Source of the DNA: Ruegeria sp. Alg231-54
GTDB lineage: Bacteria > Pseudomonadota > Alphaproteobacteria > Rhodobacterales > Rhodobacteraceae
Assembly: GCF_900143525.1 (NCBI RefSeq)
Contig: NZ_FREZ01000003.1
Coordinates: forward strand, 248,001 to 312,000
Direction: 5' to 3'
DNA: 64,000 nucleotides
Both the position numbers and the translations under genes were made by a program. Under the pieces are notes generated by a model. The model ran no database searches. It worked only from the letters and a program-made list of their open reading frames with translations, and was not told the DNA's origin. Shown one piece after another: positions 53,264-62,325 of the stretch. Within the stretch, counting starts at the first letter, position 1, and every line of letters starts with the position of its first letter.

Positions 53264-54136
53264 CTAAGGCGCTTCGAGGTTGCCCAGCAGGATTGAGGTC
53301 ATGTCGGAGGCAATCACGCCATCCATAGCCACCACATTGGCCCCGGTATCATAAGAAACGTCAGTGTGCGTGATCCCTGAAAGGTCCGCGTCACTGTCGA
53401 TGAAAACCCATTCCGGGCGAACAGCAGTGGGCTGTCCGACCGCCACTTGCAAAATCGACAATGCATCGAGCGCATTCACCGAGCCATCCCGGTTGAAATC
53501 TGCCGCTATCAAATTCTCCTTCGAGGCCGGTCCCCATGTCGGGTTCAGTCCGACTGAAATTCGCAAAACCTGCAGCGCGTCCAATGCGTTGATGTCCTTG
53601 CTCGCAGTGGAATAGGTCTTGATGACGTCGAACTCGCCCCCAAAAGTGCCGGACGGTAAATTCAAATCGAACCGTCCATTGCTGTCTGCACGTAAAGTGA
53701 TTGTAGCTCCGCCATTTGGGGTGAAGCTGATTTCTGCGTCGCTGAGGCTGGGGTTGGCGGTTTGTGAGTTAATTGAAACATCCCCCAAAACCCCATCGGA
53801 ACTGCCCGGATCGAGCCCCACGAAATCGCCGAAATCGACGGGAATGTGATCGGGGCCGCCAAAACCCGCGCCAAAAACCTGAGCGCTGGTCAGCGGACCA
53901 CCAGAGGCGGAATTCACGTATATTGTCTCATTGAAGTATTCAATCCGGGCGCCTTGCGCCGTCACGGTAAAAGTCAACTGTCCCGGCGTTCTGAGCAGCG
54001 GATAGTCGAATGTGTCCAACCGGTCGATACCGGCCTGAAAGTCCGTGATTGTGGTGGTTTCCGCTCCGTATTGCATGACAAAGATGTCGGCACCGGACCC
54101 GCCCGTCATTGTGGTCGCGGCCGAACCCGCAATCAA
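53264..54136 (-). CDS. RTX-dockerin protein, N-terminally truncated
   Basis: This encodes 290 residues from a TTG codon. The open frame actually continues upstream to 54196 with another RTX unit (LIGGAGDDILIAG) but has no ATG or GTG start there, so the 5' part of the gene is missing. The N-terminal end is RTX sequence (TMTGGSGADIFVMQYG), then a beta-rich domain, a carboxypeptidase-regulatory-like segment (ISFTPNGGATITLRADSNGRFDL), and a type I dockerin-like pair: DINALDALQVLRISVG and DFNRDGSVNALDALSILQVAVG, the second with a complete calcium loop. It faces the second T1SS module and may once have been its cargo. Whether the remaining part is expressed is doubtful. Confidence 0.7.
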   Translation of the reverse strand: MIAGSAATTMTGGSGADIFVMQYGAETTTITDFQAGIDRLDTFDYPLLRTPGQLTFTVTAQGARIEYFNETIYVNSASGGPLTSAQVFGAGFGGPDHIPVDFGDFVGLDPGSSDGVLGDVSINSQTANPSLSDAEISFTPNGGATITLRADSNGRFDLNLPSGTFGGEFDVIKTYSTASKDINALDALQVLRISVGLNPTWGPASKENLIAADFNRDGSVNALDALSILQVAVGQPTAVRPEWVFIDSDADLSGITHTDVSYDTGANVVAMDGVIASDMTSILLGNLEAP

Positions 54137-54189
54137 TATGTCATCACCGGCCCCACCAATAAGGGTCGTCGGAAGGATATTGCCGCAAG

Positions 54190-54467
54190 GTGAAAATTAC
54201 GGCCTATGATTTTGCGCGTTATGGTGCGCTGGACGGTGAGATCACCCGCATAGGCGCGAACACGGTGACAAGGCCGGAACGTAATGATGAAGAGGTATTC
54301 GTCATCGAAATCCAGACACGTCACACTATTCTGGACGCAAGCGGCGTTGCCGTCGAGATCATCCCCGGGATGGTTGCGAAAGTGGATATCTTATCAGGCA
54401 GAAAACGGTTCTAGACTACCTTTTGCAACCCGTAATCAAGATCAAGGATCGCGCTCTGCGCGAATAA
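54190..54467 (+). pseudogene. HlyD-type T1SS adaptor, 3' remnant
   Basis: The frame from 54190 encodes VKITAYDFARYGALDGEI, then RIGANTVTRPERNDEEVFVIEIQ and IIPGMVAKVDILSGRK, the C-terminal beta-barrel of a HlyD adaptor of the LapC/HlyD kind (compare KISAYDYTIYGGLKG and IIPGMVATVDILTGKK of that family). The open frame stops at 54414, but a one-base shift restores the expected end TVLDYLLQPVIKIKDRALRE with a stop at 54467. The first 330 or so residues are missing. This is therefore a truncated and frameshifted relic of a third T1SS adaptor, distinct in sequence from the two complete ones. Confidence 0.8.
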
Positions 54468-54538
54468 TAAGGCGCGGCGTCAAACGACAAACTGGTGCCC
54501 CAAGTATTAACGCGGCAGGGCGTCGTTTAAACCATTGT

Positions 54539-55237
54539 TTACCATTCAACCTCACCCAAAAATATATATCCGGCACCATAGATAGTCTTGATCAGGCGAG
54601 GGTTTTTGGGGTCTTCGCCCAGTTTGGTCCGCAACCTGGAAATTCTAACATCCATCGCACGATCGAAACTGTCGCCGGCAGCGCCACCCAGGGCATCTTG
54701 CATCTGAGTGCGGCTGATCAATCGCTTGGGACTTTCCAGAAACAGCCTCAGAACTTCTCCCTCTGCATGACTGAACGGGGTCTCGGCGCCGGATCCGTCT
54801 TCTAGGATGTAGCGATCAAAATAAGCCGTCCAACCGTTGAAACGCGCCACGTCAGACTGTGTGGTCTGCGCCTTGGGGGACCGCAACCGCGCCCGAATGC
54901 GCGCCACAACTTCGGCAGGGTCGAATGGCTTGGTAATATAGTCATCCGCCCCCAGTTCCAAACCGGTGACACGATCCTGAACCTGAGCACGACCGGATAT
55001 GATGATGACCGAAGCCCCCTGCTCCAGCGCCAGCCGATGGACCAGTGCCAACCCGTCCGTATCCGGCAATGACAAGTCAACCAGACATACGTCCGGCGTG
55101 ACCCGTTTGAGCGACGCTTCGAATTCCCGCGCGCGCGCAAAGCTCTGGGTGCGAAAGCCTGCTTCTTCAAGCGCGTCGGTCAGAATGCGCCGGATCTCGG
55201 GCTCATCATCGACGATGGTCACCAGCGGTTGAGTCAT
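54539..55237 (-). CDS. Response regulator, OmpR/PhoB type
   Basis: This is a 232-residue two-component regulator. The receiver domain has the acidic pair in VTIVDDEPEIRR, the phosphoacceptor Asp54 in CLVDLSLPDTDGL, and the Lys in DYITKPFDP. The C-terminal winged helix reads FSHAEGEVLRLFLESPKRLISRTQMQDALGG and ends DVRISRLRTKLGEDPKNPRLIKTIYGAGYIFLG. It starts at the last base of the hybrid kinase gene and is its cognate partner. Targets are not known; no operator could be assigned. Confidence 0.93.
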   Translation of the reverse strand: MTQPLVTIVDDEPEIRRILTDALEEAGFRTQSFARAREFEASLKRVTPDVCLVDLSLPDTDGLALVHRLALEQGASVIIISGRAQVQDRVTGLELGADDYITKPFDPAEVVARIRARLRSPKAQTTQSDVARFNGWTAYFDRYILEDGSGAETPFSHAEGEVLRLFLESPKRLISRTQMQDALGGAAGDSFDRAMDVRISRLRTKLGEDPKNPRLIKTIYGAGYIFLGEVEW

Positions 55238-57138
55238 CAGGCAGCCTCGTCACGGATCAGGGCGGACAGTTGCGCCCGGGTAAAGGGCTTCCGCAGCACC
55301 GGCGCACGTTTCAGCGCCTCGCGATACAACGGATCGGAATAAGGCAAGGATGTCATAAGGATACGGGGCAAGGCGGGCTCCAGTTTTGCCAAAAGATCCA
55401 AACCCGTCTCCTGCCCTTCAAGGCGAATATCGGACAGCACCAAAGCAATGTCTTTGACATCTTTTGCCAGGGCGATGGCTTCGTCACAAGACGTCGCTTC
55501 AATCACTGCAAACCCGATGTCGACCAACATATCGCGGAACTGACTGCGCAGATCGTTGCTGTCTTCGACCAACAGAACCAACCCCTCCTGTACCGGCGGG
55601 GCCGCACGGTAAGGCAATCGCAAAATGACCGACGCACCTGACGGGGTGTTGCGCAGACTCAGATCGCCTCCGGCCAGCTTGACGGTGTCGTAGACCATCG
55701 GCAGACCAAGGCCCGACCCTTTGTCTCCTTTAGTTGTGAAAAATGGGTTCAGCGCCTTATCCAACGCATCTTTCGAAAACCCGGGGCCCGTGTCTGACAC
55801 TGCTATTTCCGTCCATATCTCACCGATTGTGTGGGCGCTGATTGTAATCTGACCGGTTTCACCACAAGCATCGCGCGCATTCAAAACCAGGTTCAGCAAG
55901 GCGTCCTGAACCATCCCAGGATCCAGCATAAGGGCTTTGTCCGGCAACGTATTGACCACCGAAAGGCCAACCCCGCGCGGCAAGGATGGAGAGGCCAGAA
56001 TGCGCAAATCCTCGAGCAACCCGCGCATGTCCGTCGCTTTGGGTTGAGGCGTCCGGTTACCCGTCATGTCGGCGATGCGATTCAGCAATTGTCCGCCTCT
56101 GCGCGCTGTCTGCTTGGTCGCGTCGATCAACTCACGTGCGTCTTCCAGCAGATCCATCTTTTCCAATCGGGACTGCATGCCTAAGATAATGGTCAACAAA
56201 TTCGAGAAATCATGTGCCAACCCACTCGTCATCTGTGCGGCCATCGCGCGGCGGCGGGTCTGTTGCAGCGCGACACGCGCCTGCGTTTCCTCGGTGATGT
56301 CGACGGACATGATGTAAACACCACCTTCGCCATCAGGTGTGAAGGATACGCGAATGCGCCTGGAATCCTGATCTTCGGTAAATTCAAAAACAGAGGTTTC
56401 CCCGGCGTAGGCCTTTTTCAGATGCGCCTGGACGCGTGTGAAAGCGGCAGATCCCAATGCCTGAGAAATATGCATACCCAAAATCTCGGACGGGCGACCT
56501 GGCATGACCGAGTTTAGCCGCCGGTTGGAGTAATCGTAACGGCCTTCGGCATCCAGATGTGCAATATGGGCCGGCATCATCTCGGTCGTCATGCGGGTGC
56601 GCGCTTCGATCTCGGTCAATTGGCGTTTGGCTTCCTCTAAAGCCGAGTTTGTGGCCGCCAATTTTCTGTTCGCTGCTGACAGCTCCTCTGCCCGGTCAAG
56701 CAATTGACCAGACAGCTCCTCGGAACGGGCGCGCAACAGGGCCTCAGCCTGTTTGGTATTGGTGATGTCCGTGTAGACCGCTACCCATCCACCTTTGGGC
56801 AGAGGGGCCCCTTCGACCGATATGACCTGGCCATTGGCCCGAACACGTTCGATATAGTGAGATTCGAACGTAAGAGCTTGATTGACACGCAGATCGACAG
56901 CCGCTTCGACATCATCGACATCGCCGTATTCGCCACTGGATGCGAGGTGTCGGATTGTGTCACTGAACAACGCGCCGGGCTGGACAAGATGGTCCGGCAA
57001 ATCGAACATCGTCTGAAACGGTCGATTGCTGACCACCAGCCGAAGCTGGCTGTCATAAATTGACAGGGCCTGGCCGATCAGATTCAGGCCAGCCGTCGTC
57101 ATGGATTTTATCTGTTGCTCGGTTATTTCCAAATCCAT
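55237..57138 (-). CDS. Hybrid sensor histidine kinase with PAS domains and C-terminal receiver
   Basis: This is a 633-residue cytoplasmic kinase without membrane helices. An N-terminal PAS-type domain (GLNLIGQALSIYDSQLRLVVSN, about 15-130) is followed by a coiled coil (about 130-185), a second PAS domain (MMPAHIAHLDAEGRYDYSNRRL, about 188-285), the dimerisation/phosphoacceptor helix GLAHDFSNLLTIILGMQ with His309, the ATPase domain (NLVLNARDAC, DTGPGFS, GSGLGLPMVYD) and a C-terminal receiver (VLLVEDSNDLR, Asp570 in LVLSDIRLEG). The receiver suggests a phosphorelay or self-control step before the OmpR-type regulator. The signal is unknown; the layout resembles soluble FixL-like sensors. Confidence 0.9.
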   Translation of the reverse strand: MDLEITEQQIKSMTTAGLNLIGQALSIYDSQLRLVVSNRPFQTMFDLPDHLVQPGALFSDTIRHLASSGEYGDVDDVEAAVDLRVNQALTFESHYIERVRANGQVISVEGAPLPKGGWVAVYTDITNTKQAEALLRARSEELSGQLLDRAEELSAANRKLAATNSALEEAKRQLTEIEARTRMTTEMMPAHIAHLDAEGRYDYSNRRLNSVMPGRPSEILGMHISQALGSAAFTRVQAHLKKAYAGETSVFEFTEDQDSRRIRVSFTPDGEGGVYIMSVDITEETQARVALQQTRRRAMAAQMTSGLAHDFSNLLTIILGMQSRLEKMDLLEDARELIDATKQTARRGGQLLNRIADMTGNRTPQPKATDMRGLLEDLRILASPSLPRGVGLSVVNTLPDKALMLDPGMVQDALLNLVLNARDACGETGQITISAHTIGEIWTEIAVSDTGPGFSKDALDKALNPFFTTKGDKGSGLGLPMVYDTVKLAGGDLSLRNTPSGASVILRLPYRAAPPVQEGLVLLVEDSNDLRSQFRDMLVDIGFAVIEATSCDEAIALAKDVKDIALVLSDIRLEGQETGLDLLAKLEPALPRILMTSLPYSDPLYREALKRAPVLRKPFTRAQLSALIRDEAA

Positions 57139-57232
57139 CCTCCCCGCGACACATGCGTAACACCGGATCTGTTACAGGTGTAGAGGGCAACAGCGCGACA
57201 GGTTGGAAAAACGAGTCGCATTTATTTTGCGT

Positions 57233-58765
57233 TCAATACCTGGATTTGGTCTTGGGACCATCCGCCGTAATGGAATCCAGGGACAGTGTATGATCCATAT
57301 TTTGCATGCGGTGGCGCAACATTTGTCTGGATAGGCGCATCAAGACCGACATACATTCGGGATCATTTGCTTTGTTCCGCAATTCTCCACCATCCTGCTG
57401 ATCAAACAGCATGGGCGGAAGGTCTGCGGCGAATTCGACCAGAGTGAAACGCTCATCCCTCAGGATGCCAAGGCACGAGTCGCTATTGCCCGTCCCCAAA
57501 ACCTGCTGCCAGATTGTTGGCTGCTCAGGTTCGGCAAAATCCAATTCACTGAAGGAATATGTGCGCCAATCGTCGGGGATTTTCCCTTGCAACAGCGGCA
57601 GCAACGACCGGCCGTCCATGGAATTCGGGATCGGCTGGCCGACCCAATCCAAAATCGTCGGCGTTATGTCAATGGATTCCGTCGGTACCGAGATCACCGA
57701 CCCGGCATGCGATTGATTGTTGGGGTCCCTAATCATCAGTGGCGTTTTATAGGCGGCGTCAAAGACTGCCATCTTGCCCCAGCTGTGTCGGTCGCCCAGC
57801 ATCTCTCCGTGATCCGCAGTGATGACAACCATCGTGTTGTCGTATTGGCCACTATCCTTCAGGAACTGGACGACACGCCCGATGTGATGGTCAACCTCGG
57901 TCGCAAGGCCCAAATAAACGGCGCGTAGCGATTGGGTGTTTTCAAGCGTCGGCTCAACCCCGTCAAAGCCCAGAACAAAATCACCGGCGGACGTATTGTC
58001 AATTGTCGGGCCAACAAACGGGTGCATCGCCCGCTCATCCATCGGATCAGAGAACCCTTCGGGCCGAGGCAGGGTCGCTGGGTCATACATATCATTGTAG
58101 GGTGCCGGGGCGACCAATGGCGGGTGTGGTCGAATATAGGTCAGATGGGCAAACCAGTCTTGGCCAACATAAGGCGCCATGCTGTTCAAGAACACGTCCG
58201 TCAGGAACGCAGTATCACTGTCTTCCGCCCGATACATCGCAGGGTCATTCAACCGGGGATCAACCCCATTCGGCGCGACCGGCTTGTGAACGTCCCAATA
58301 GTCTTCGAACGCATAACCCTTTTGCATCAGATGTCCGCGCCAAGGATAGGATTCCTCCAACCGCATTTCGAGGACCTCATGAAACCCGGCCATTGGGTGT
58401 TCATAGGATTTCAGGATCGGATCGTTGTGGTCATGAACCCTAGGGTCGGCGGATGTATCCGTGTATCCAAACAGCATGGGCAGATAGCCGGCTTTGCGCA
58501 TTTCGGTCGCGATGTTCGGGGTATCATGCCGCAACGGGGTTCCATTGCGAACCGACCGGTGGTTCATCGCATATTGCCCGGTCAGGATTGACACACGCGA
58601 AGGGCCACAGGGGTTGGTCACCGAAAAATGCCGGTCAAACGTCACCGCCTCGTCCATGAATGCACGCAGGTTTGGCAGATCGACATGGGCCGCTAAAGCG
58701 CCGTTCAGACAGTCGGCGCGCAACTGATCTATGATGATGAACAAAACATTCTTAGCGTGCCGCAT
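57233..58765 (-). CDS. Sulfatase/phosphonate monoester hydrolase-like enzyme
   Basis: This is a 510-residue member of the alkaline phosphatase superfamily. The metal-binding start is NVLFIIIDQLRADCL (Asp13), and the formylglycine site is NPCGPSRVSILTGQY (Cys53, CxxxR signature), which needs a formylglycine-generating enzyme or equivalent. The later metal residues lie in VVITADHGEMLGD. The run PCGPSRVSILTGQYAMNHRSVRN, the LTYIRPHPPLVAPAPYNDMY block and TILDWVGQPIPNSMDGRSLLP closely follow the Rhizobium phosphonate monoester hydrolase I recall, rather than typical carbohydrate sulfatases. Such enzymes are promiscuous for phosphonate and phosphate monoesters, phosphodiesters and sulfate esters. 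No signal peptide is present, so it acts in the cytoplasm. The natural substrate is unknown. Confidence 0.86.
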   Translation of the reverse strand: MRHAKNVLFIIIDQLRADCLNGALAAHVDLPNLRAFMDEAVTFDRHFSVTNPCGPSRVSILTGQYAMNHRSVRNGTPLRHDTPNIATEMRKAGYLPMLFGYTDTSADPRVHDHNDPILKSYEHPMAGFHEVLEMRLEESYPWRGHLMQKGYAFEDYWDVHKPVAPNGVDPRLNDPAMYRAEDSDTAFLTDVFLNSMAPYVGQDWFAHLTYIRPHPPLVAPAPYNDMYDPATLPRPEGFSDPMDERAMHPFVGPTIDNTSAGDFVLGFDGVEPTLENTQSLRAVYLGLATEVDHHIGRVVQFLKDSGQYDNTMVVITADHGEMLGDRHSWGKMAVFDAAYKTPLMIRDPNNQSHAGSVISVPTESIDITPTILDWVGQPIPNSMDGRSLLPLLQGKIPDDWRTYSFSELDFAEPEQPTIWQQVLGTGNSDSCLGILRDERFTLVEFAADLPPMLFDQQDGGELRNKANDPECMSVLMRLSRQMLRHRMQNMDHTLSLDSITADGPKTKSRY

Positions 58766-59061
58766 TTCGCTCTCCCTGATTCCACGTCAGTGGCGCCAGA
58801 GCGAACTCTGTCTTGGTTCGCGGAACCCCGCAACACCTGAGTCACGACCCATCGGATTTTCGCCCCGCGCGCCCTTGCAACAGAAGCAACAGATTAATTT
58901 GAAATGATCTTGCACCGGTCGGCCCAGTTGAGCGCAAAACCAACCCCAACCATGGCTTTGGTGTCTGGAGATGTCACTTAGACGCTATTGAGCGGCAAGA
59001 AATACAACGTAGTTCGCAAAAATCCGTTGCAGGTCAATGTCCTTTGCCATCACATACGCTC

Positions 59062-60186
59062 ATGACGCAGCCAGTGATACAGTCGGACCGTGACGCCAAC
59101 GGCGTTTACCTGCGGGTTTCGGGTGATCTGGTGACTCAATCCCTGGACACGATCGAAAAGGCGTTTGAAGGGTTTCGCGCTGACAGTAACGAACTAACTG
59201 TCGATCTTTCGAAGGTCGGAGCACTGGATACCGGTGGCGCATGGCTGATTGCCGATGTTGCGCGACGCGCAAAGGCAAGTGGCGCCAACGTACATTACGA
59301 AGGGTTAAAGCCCGCCCATTCCGCGCTTTTGGAAACCGTGGCGGAAAACATACCGGATGACCCCGGCGTGGCGGCAGAACGCCGCAGCTTCACTGATTGG
59401 GTCGCAAGCGTCGGGGAACGCACAACTCAAGCTGGAAAAGATATGCTTTCCCTTTTGGGGTTCTTGGGTCTGACGCTGCATCGCCTCGCACGTACAATTC
59501 TGATGCCGCGCCGTTTGCGGAAAGCGGCCTTGGTCTCGCAAATGGAAGAGACCGGACTCAAGGCCATCCCGATCGTTGCTCTTATGGGGTTCCTGATCGG
59601 CGTCGTTTTGGCCTTTCAGGGCGCGACCCAGCTAAAGCAGTTCGGCGCCGAGATTTTCGTGGTCGAACTGATTTCGATCTCAGTTTTGCGTGAGCTCGGC
59701 ATTTTGCTGACAGCGATCATCGTTGCGGGGCGTTCAGGCTCGGCTTTTACCGCCTCAATTGGCTCGATGAAGGTTCAGGAAGAGATCGACGCAATGCGCA
59801 CATTGGGTTTGGACCCAATCGAGGTGTTGGTGATCCCGCGTGTTGTTGCCCTGTTGATCATGCTGCCGATCCTTGGCTTCATCGCCGACCTTGCCGCCCT
59901 GATAGGCGGCGGATTGATGAGTTGGATTGATCTGGGTGTCAGCCCCGGCATGTTCGTCACGCGTCTGAAAGAAAACACCGGCATTTGGCAATTCGCCATC
60001 GGCATGATCAAGGCCCCCTTCTTCGCCTTGGTCATCGGCGTTATTGCTTGCTGGCAGGCAATGCAGGTCAAGGGGTCTGCCCAATCCGTCGGGCAACGAA
60101 CCACGGCTTCGGTTGTGCAATCCATCTTTCTGGTGATCGCTTTGGATGCTTTGTTCTCGATCTTCTTTTCGGTGATGGAGGTCTGA
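59062..60186 (+). CDS. mlaE: Phospholipid ABC transporter permease MlaE with N-terminal STAS domain
   Basis: This 374-residue protein fuses a STAS domain (about residues 1-100, with LTVDLSKVGALDTGGAWLIADVARRAKASG) to the MlaE permease. In E. coli the STAS part is the separate protein MlaB. The permease part has GLKAIPIVALMGFLIGVVLAFQGATQLKQFGAEIFVVELISISVLRELGILLTAIIVAGRSGSAFTASIGSMKVQEEIDAM, the MlaE hallmark, and about five helices. The complex moves phospholipids between the outer and inner membranes. The ATG at 59062 is used; an in-frame TTG at 59044 is less likely. It is the first gene of the Mla operon, 1 bp before mlaF. Confidence 0.92.
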   Translation: MTQPVIQSDRDANGVYLRVSGDLVTQSLDTIEKAFEGFRADSNELTVDLSKVGALDTGGAWLIADVARRAKASGANVHYEGLKPAHSALLETVAENIPDDPGVAAERRSFTDWVASVGERTTQAGKDMLSLLGFLGLTLHRLARTILMPRRLRKAALVSQMEETGLKAIPIVALMGFLIGVVLAFQGATQLKQFGAEIFVVELISISVLRELGILLTAIIVAGRSGSAFTASIGSMKVQEEIDAMRTLGLDPIEVLVIPRVVALLIMLPILGFIADLAALIGGGLMSWIDLGVSPGMFVTRLKENTGIWQFAIGMIKAPFFALVIGVIACWQAMQVKGSAQSVGQRTTASVVQSIFLVIALDALFSIFFSVMEV

Positions 60187-60187
60187 G

Positions 60188-61003
60188 ATGGACGGCACGA
60201 CGCTGGAACAGACATCCCATACGGGCGCTCAGCGCGAAGCGGTGATCCGCGTTCGCAATCTTACAAACCAGTTCGGTCCGCAAGTTGTACATCAGAACCT
60301 AAATCTGGATGTGTGGCGTGGTGAAGTTCTGGGCATTGTCGGCGGATCGGGAACTGGCAAATCGGTATTGCTGCGCACGATTGTGGGCTTGAACAGACCC
60401 GCGGCGGGCAGCATCGAGGTGCTGGGTGTCGACGTGTTGAACGGCCCGGAACAGGAACGCCGCCGGATTGAGCGCCGCTGGGGTGTTGCTTTTCAGGACG
60501 GGGCTTTGTTTTCCTCACTGACGGTTTTGCAGAACGTGATGGCCCCGCTACGCGAACATACAGGGCTGAGCGAAAGCCTGATGTGCGCGCTTGGCAACCT
60601 GAAGATCAGCCTTGTCGGATTGCCGCAACTAAGTTGCGGCAAGTTACCCTCTGAATTGTCCGGCGGGATGCGCAAACGCGCTGCCCTTGCCCGCGCCTTG
60701 GCGTTGGACCCCGAGATCGTATTTCTTGACGAGCCAACCGCGGGCCTCGACCCAATCGGCGCGGCTGCGTATGACGAGTTGATCAGTGAATTGCAGCATG
60801 CTTTAGGCTTGACCGTCTTTATGGTTACGCATGACCTCGATAGTCTTTATGCCATTTGCGATAGGGTCGCAGTGCTCGCAGAAAACCGGGTTCTGGTTGA
60901 AGGTCCGATTGAAGAAATGACCAAAGTCGACCATCCTTGGGTTCAAGAGTATTTCACCGGCCCCCGGGCCCGCGCGGCGCAAGAGAAGGGGCAGGACAGG
61001 TAG
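60188..61003 (+). CDS. mlaF: Phospholipid ABC transporter ATP-binding protein MlaF
   Basis: This is the 271-residue ATPase of the Mla complex. Walker A is GGSGTGKSVLLRTI, the Q-loop is AFQDGALFSSLTVLQNVMAPL, the signature is LSGGMRKRAALARALAL and Walker B is IVFLDEPTAGLDPIG; the H-loop is MVTHDLDSLYAICDRV. The C-terminal tail WVQEYFTGPRARAAQEK matches MlaF proteins that contact the STAS domain. It starts 1 bp after mlaE and ends 5 bp before mlaD. Confidence 0.94.
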   Translation: MDGTTLEQTSHTGAQREAVIRVRNLTNQFGPQVVHQNLNLDVWRGEVLGIVGGSGTGKSVLLRTIVGLNRPAAGSIEVLGVDVLNGPEQERRRIERRWGVAFQDGALFSSLTVLQNVMAPLREHTGLSESLMCALGNLKISLVGLPQLSCGKLPSELSGGMRKRAALARALALDPEIVFLDEPTAGLDPIGAAAYDELISELQHALGLTVFMVTHDLDSLYAICDRVAVLAENRVLVEGPIEEMTKVDHPWVQEYFTGPRARAAQEKGQDR

Positions 61004-61008
61004 AGGCT

Positions 61009-62325
61009 ATGGAAACCCGGGCAAACTATATCCTGATCGGCGCGTTCACAATCACGGGTATCCTTGGTGCCTTCGGGTTTTTCCTATGGCTCGCGAAATT
61101 CGAGGTGTCGCGCCAATACGCATATTACGACGTTCTGTTCGAAAACGTATCGGGCCTCTCCTCCGCAGGTGGCGTAAGTTTCAATGGCTTACCCGTTGGC
61201 CAGGTGATCTCGTTGAATCTGGACGAGGACGATCCGTCAAAAGTGCGCGTGAAGATTGAAGTTGATGCCGACATACCCGTCACCGAAGATACCATCGCGC
61301 AGCTACAATCTCTGGGTGTTACAGGCGTCAGTTATGTTGAGCTGACGGGTGGCAAAAGCGGTGACAAACCCTTACCCGAAAACAGCGTTATCAAAAGCAA
61401 GCGTAGCGCGATTCAATCCTTGTTCGAAGGCGCCCCGAAAGTTCTGGATGAGGCGGTTACCCTGCTTGAAAGCTTGAACTCGGTCGTTGACGACAAAAAC
61501 CGCCAATCCGTCAGCGAAATTTTGGACAATCTGGCTTCTGCGTCCGGCCGGCTGGACAAAACGCTGACAGATTTCGAAAGCTTGTCCACCGACCTTGGCG
61601 GCGCGGCCAAGCAACTGGGCAACTTTACAACGCGGCTTGATAAATTGGCCGACACAGCCGAAACCACCCTGACGACAGGGACAGACACACTCAAAAGCGT
61701 AAAAACTGCATCCGAGTCCGCAACAGAAACACTGAACAGCGCCAAGACCACAATTGAAACCGCCGATCGCATGATGCAGGACGACGTGAAACCCTTCATC
61801 GATCGCGCCTCGACATTGGCGGAACGTCTGACCGACCTGTCTGACGAAGGCAGCGTTGCCTTGGCGACCGCGACCGAGACCTTTGTAAATGCAAACAAAA
61901 CACTGGGGTCGATCACGGCAGCGATGGATACAGCAAACACCACATTGGCTTCTGCAGAACGCGCTTTTGACTCGGCCAATGAAGTCATAAACAAAGACGT
62001 CGGCGCAGTCATGGACGATATCCGCAATGCGGCCAATCAGGTCGCTTCAACGGTGTCTAATGTCACAAGCAAGTTGGACGAGATTTCGGCCGATATTCTC
62101 AATGCATCGCGATCGGCGTCCGAGTTGCTGGGCACTATTGACGGCATCGTCCAGGACAATCGGCGGCAATTGTCCGACTTCCTCCGCGTCGGCCTGCCGC
62201 AATTCACACGTTTCGTAGAAGAGTCCCAACGACTGGTAATCAGCCTGGATCGGCTGGTGGACAAGGTCGAACGTGACCCGGCACGCTTCTTACTGGGAAC
62301 CCAAGCTTCGGAGTTTCGCCAATGA
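61009..62325 (+). CDS. mlaD: MlaD family (MCE domain) lipid transport protein
   Basis: This is a 438-residue membrane-anchored periplasmic protein. The N-terminal helix (YILIGAFTITGILGAFGFFLWLA, about 6-28) is followed by one MCE domain (YDVLFENVSGLSSAGGVSFNGLPVGQVISL, about 38-115) and a long helical tail rich in Thr, Ser, Ala and Asp (ESATETLNSAKTTIETADRMM), far longer than in E. coli MlaD (about 183 residues). The long tail may form a tube or needle across the periplasm, as in other MCE proteins. The ATG at 61009 follows mlaF by 5 bp; its stop overlaps the lipoprotein gene by 4 bp. Confidence 0.92.
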   Translation: METRANYILIGAFTITGILGAFGFFLWLAKFEVSRQYAYYDVLFENVSGLSSAGGVSFNGLPVGQVISLNLDEDDPSKVRVKIEVDADIPVTEDTIAQLQSLGVTGVSYVELTGGKSGDKPLPENSVIKSKRSAIQSLFEGAPKVLDEAVTLLESLNSVVDDKNRQSVSEILDNLASASGRLDKTLTDFESLSTDLGGAAKQLGNFTTRLDKLADTAETTLTTGTDTLKSVKTASESATETLNSAKTTIETADRMMQDDVKPFIDRASTLAERLTDLSDEGSVALATATETFVNANKTLGSITAAMDTANTTLASAERAFDSANEVINKDVGAVMDDIRNAANQVASTVSNVTSKLDEISADILNASRSASELLGTIDGIVQDNRRQLSDFLRVGLPQFTRFVEESQRLVISLDRLVDKVERDPARFLLGTQASEFRQ

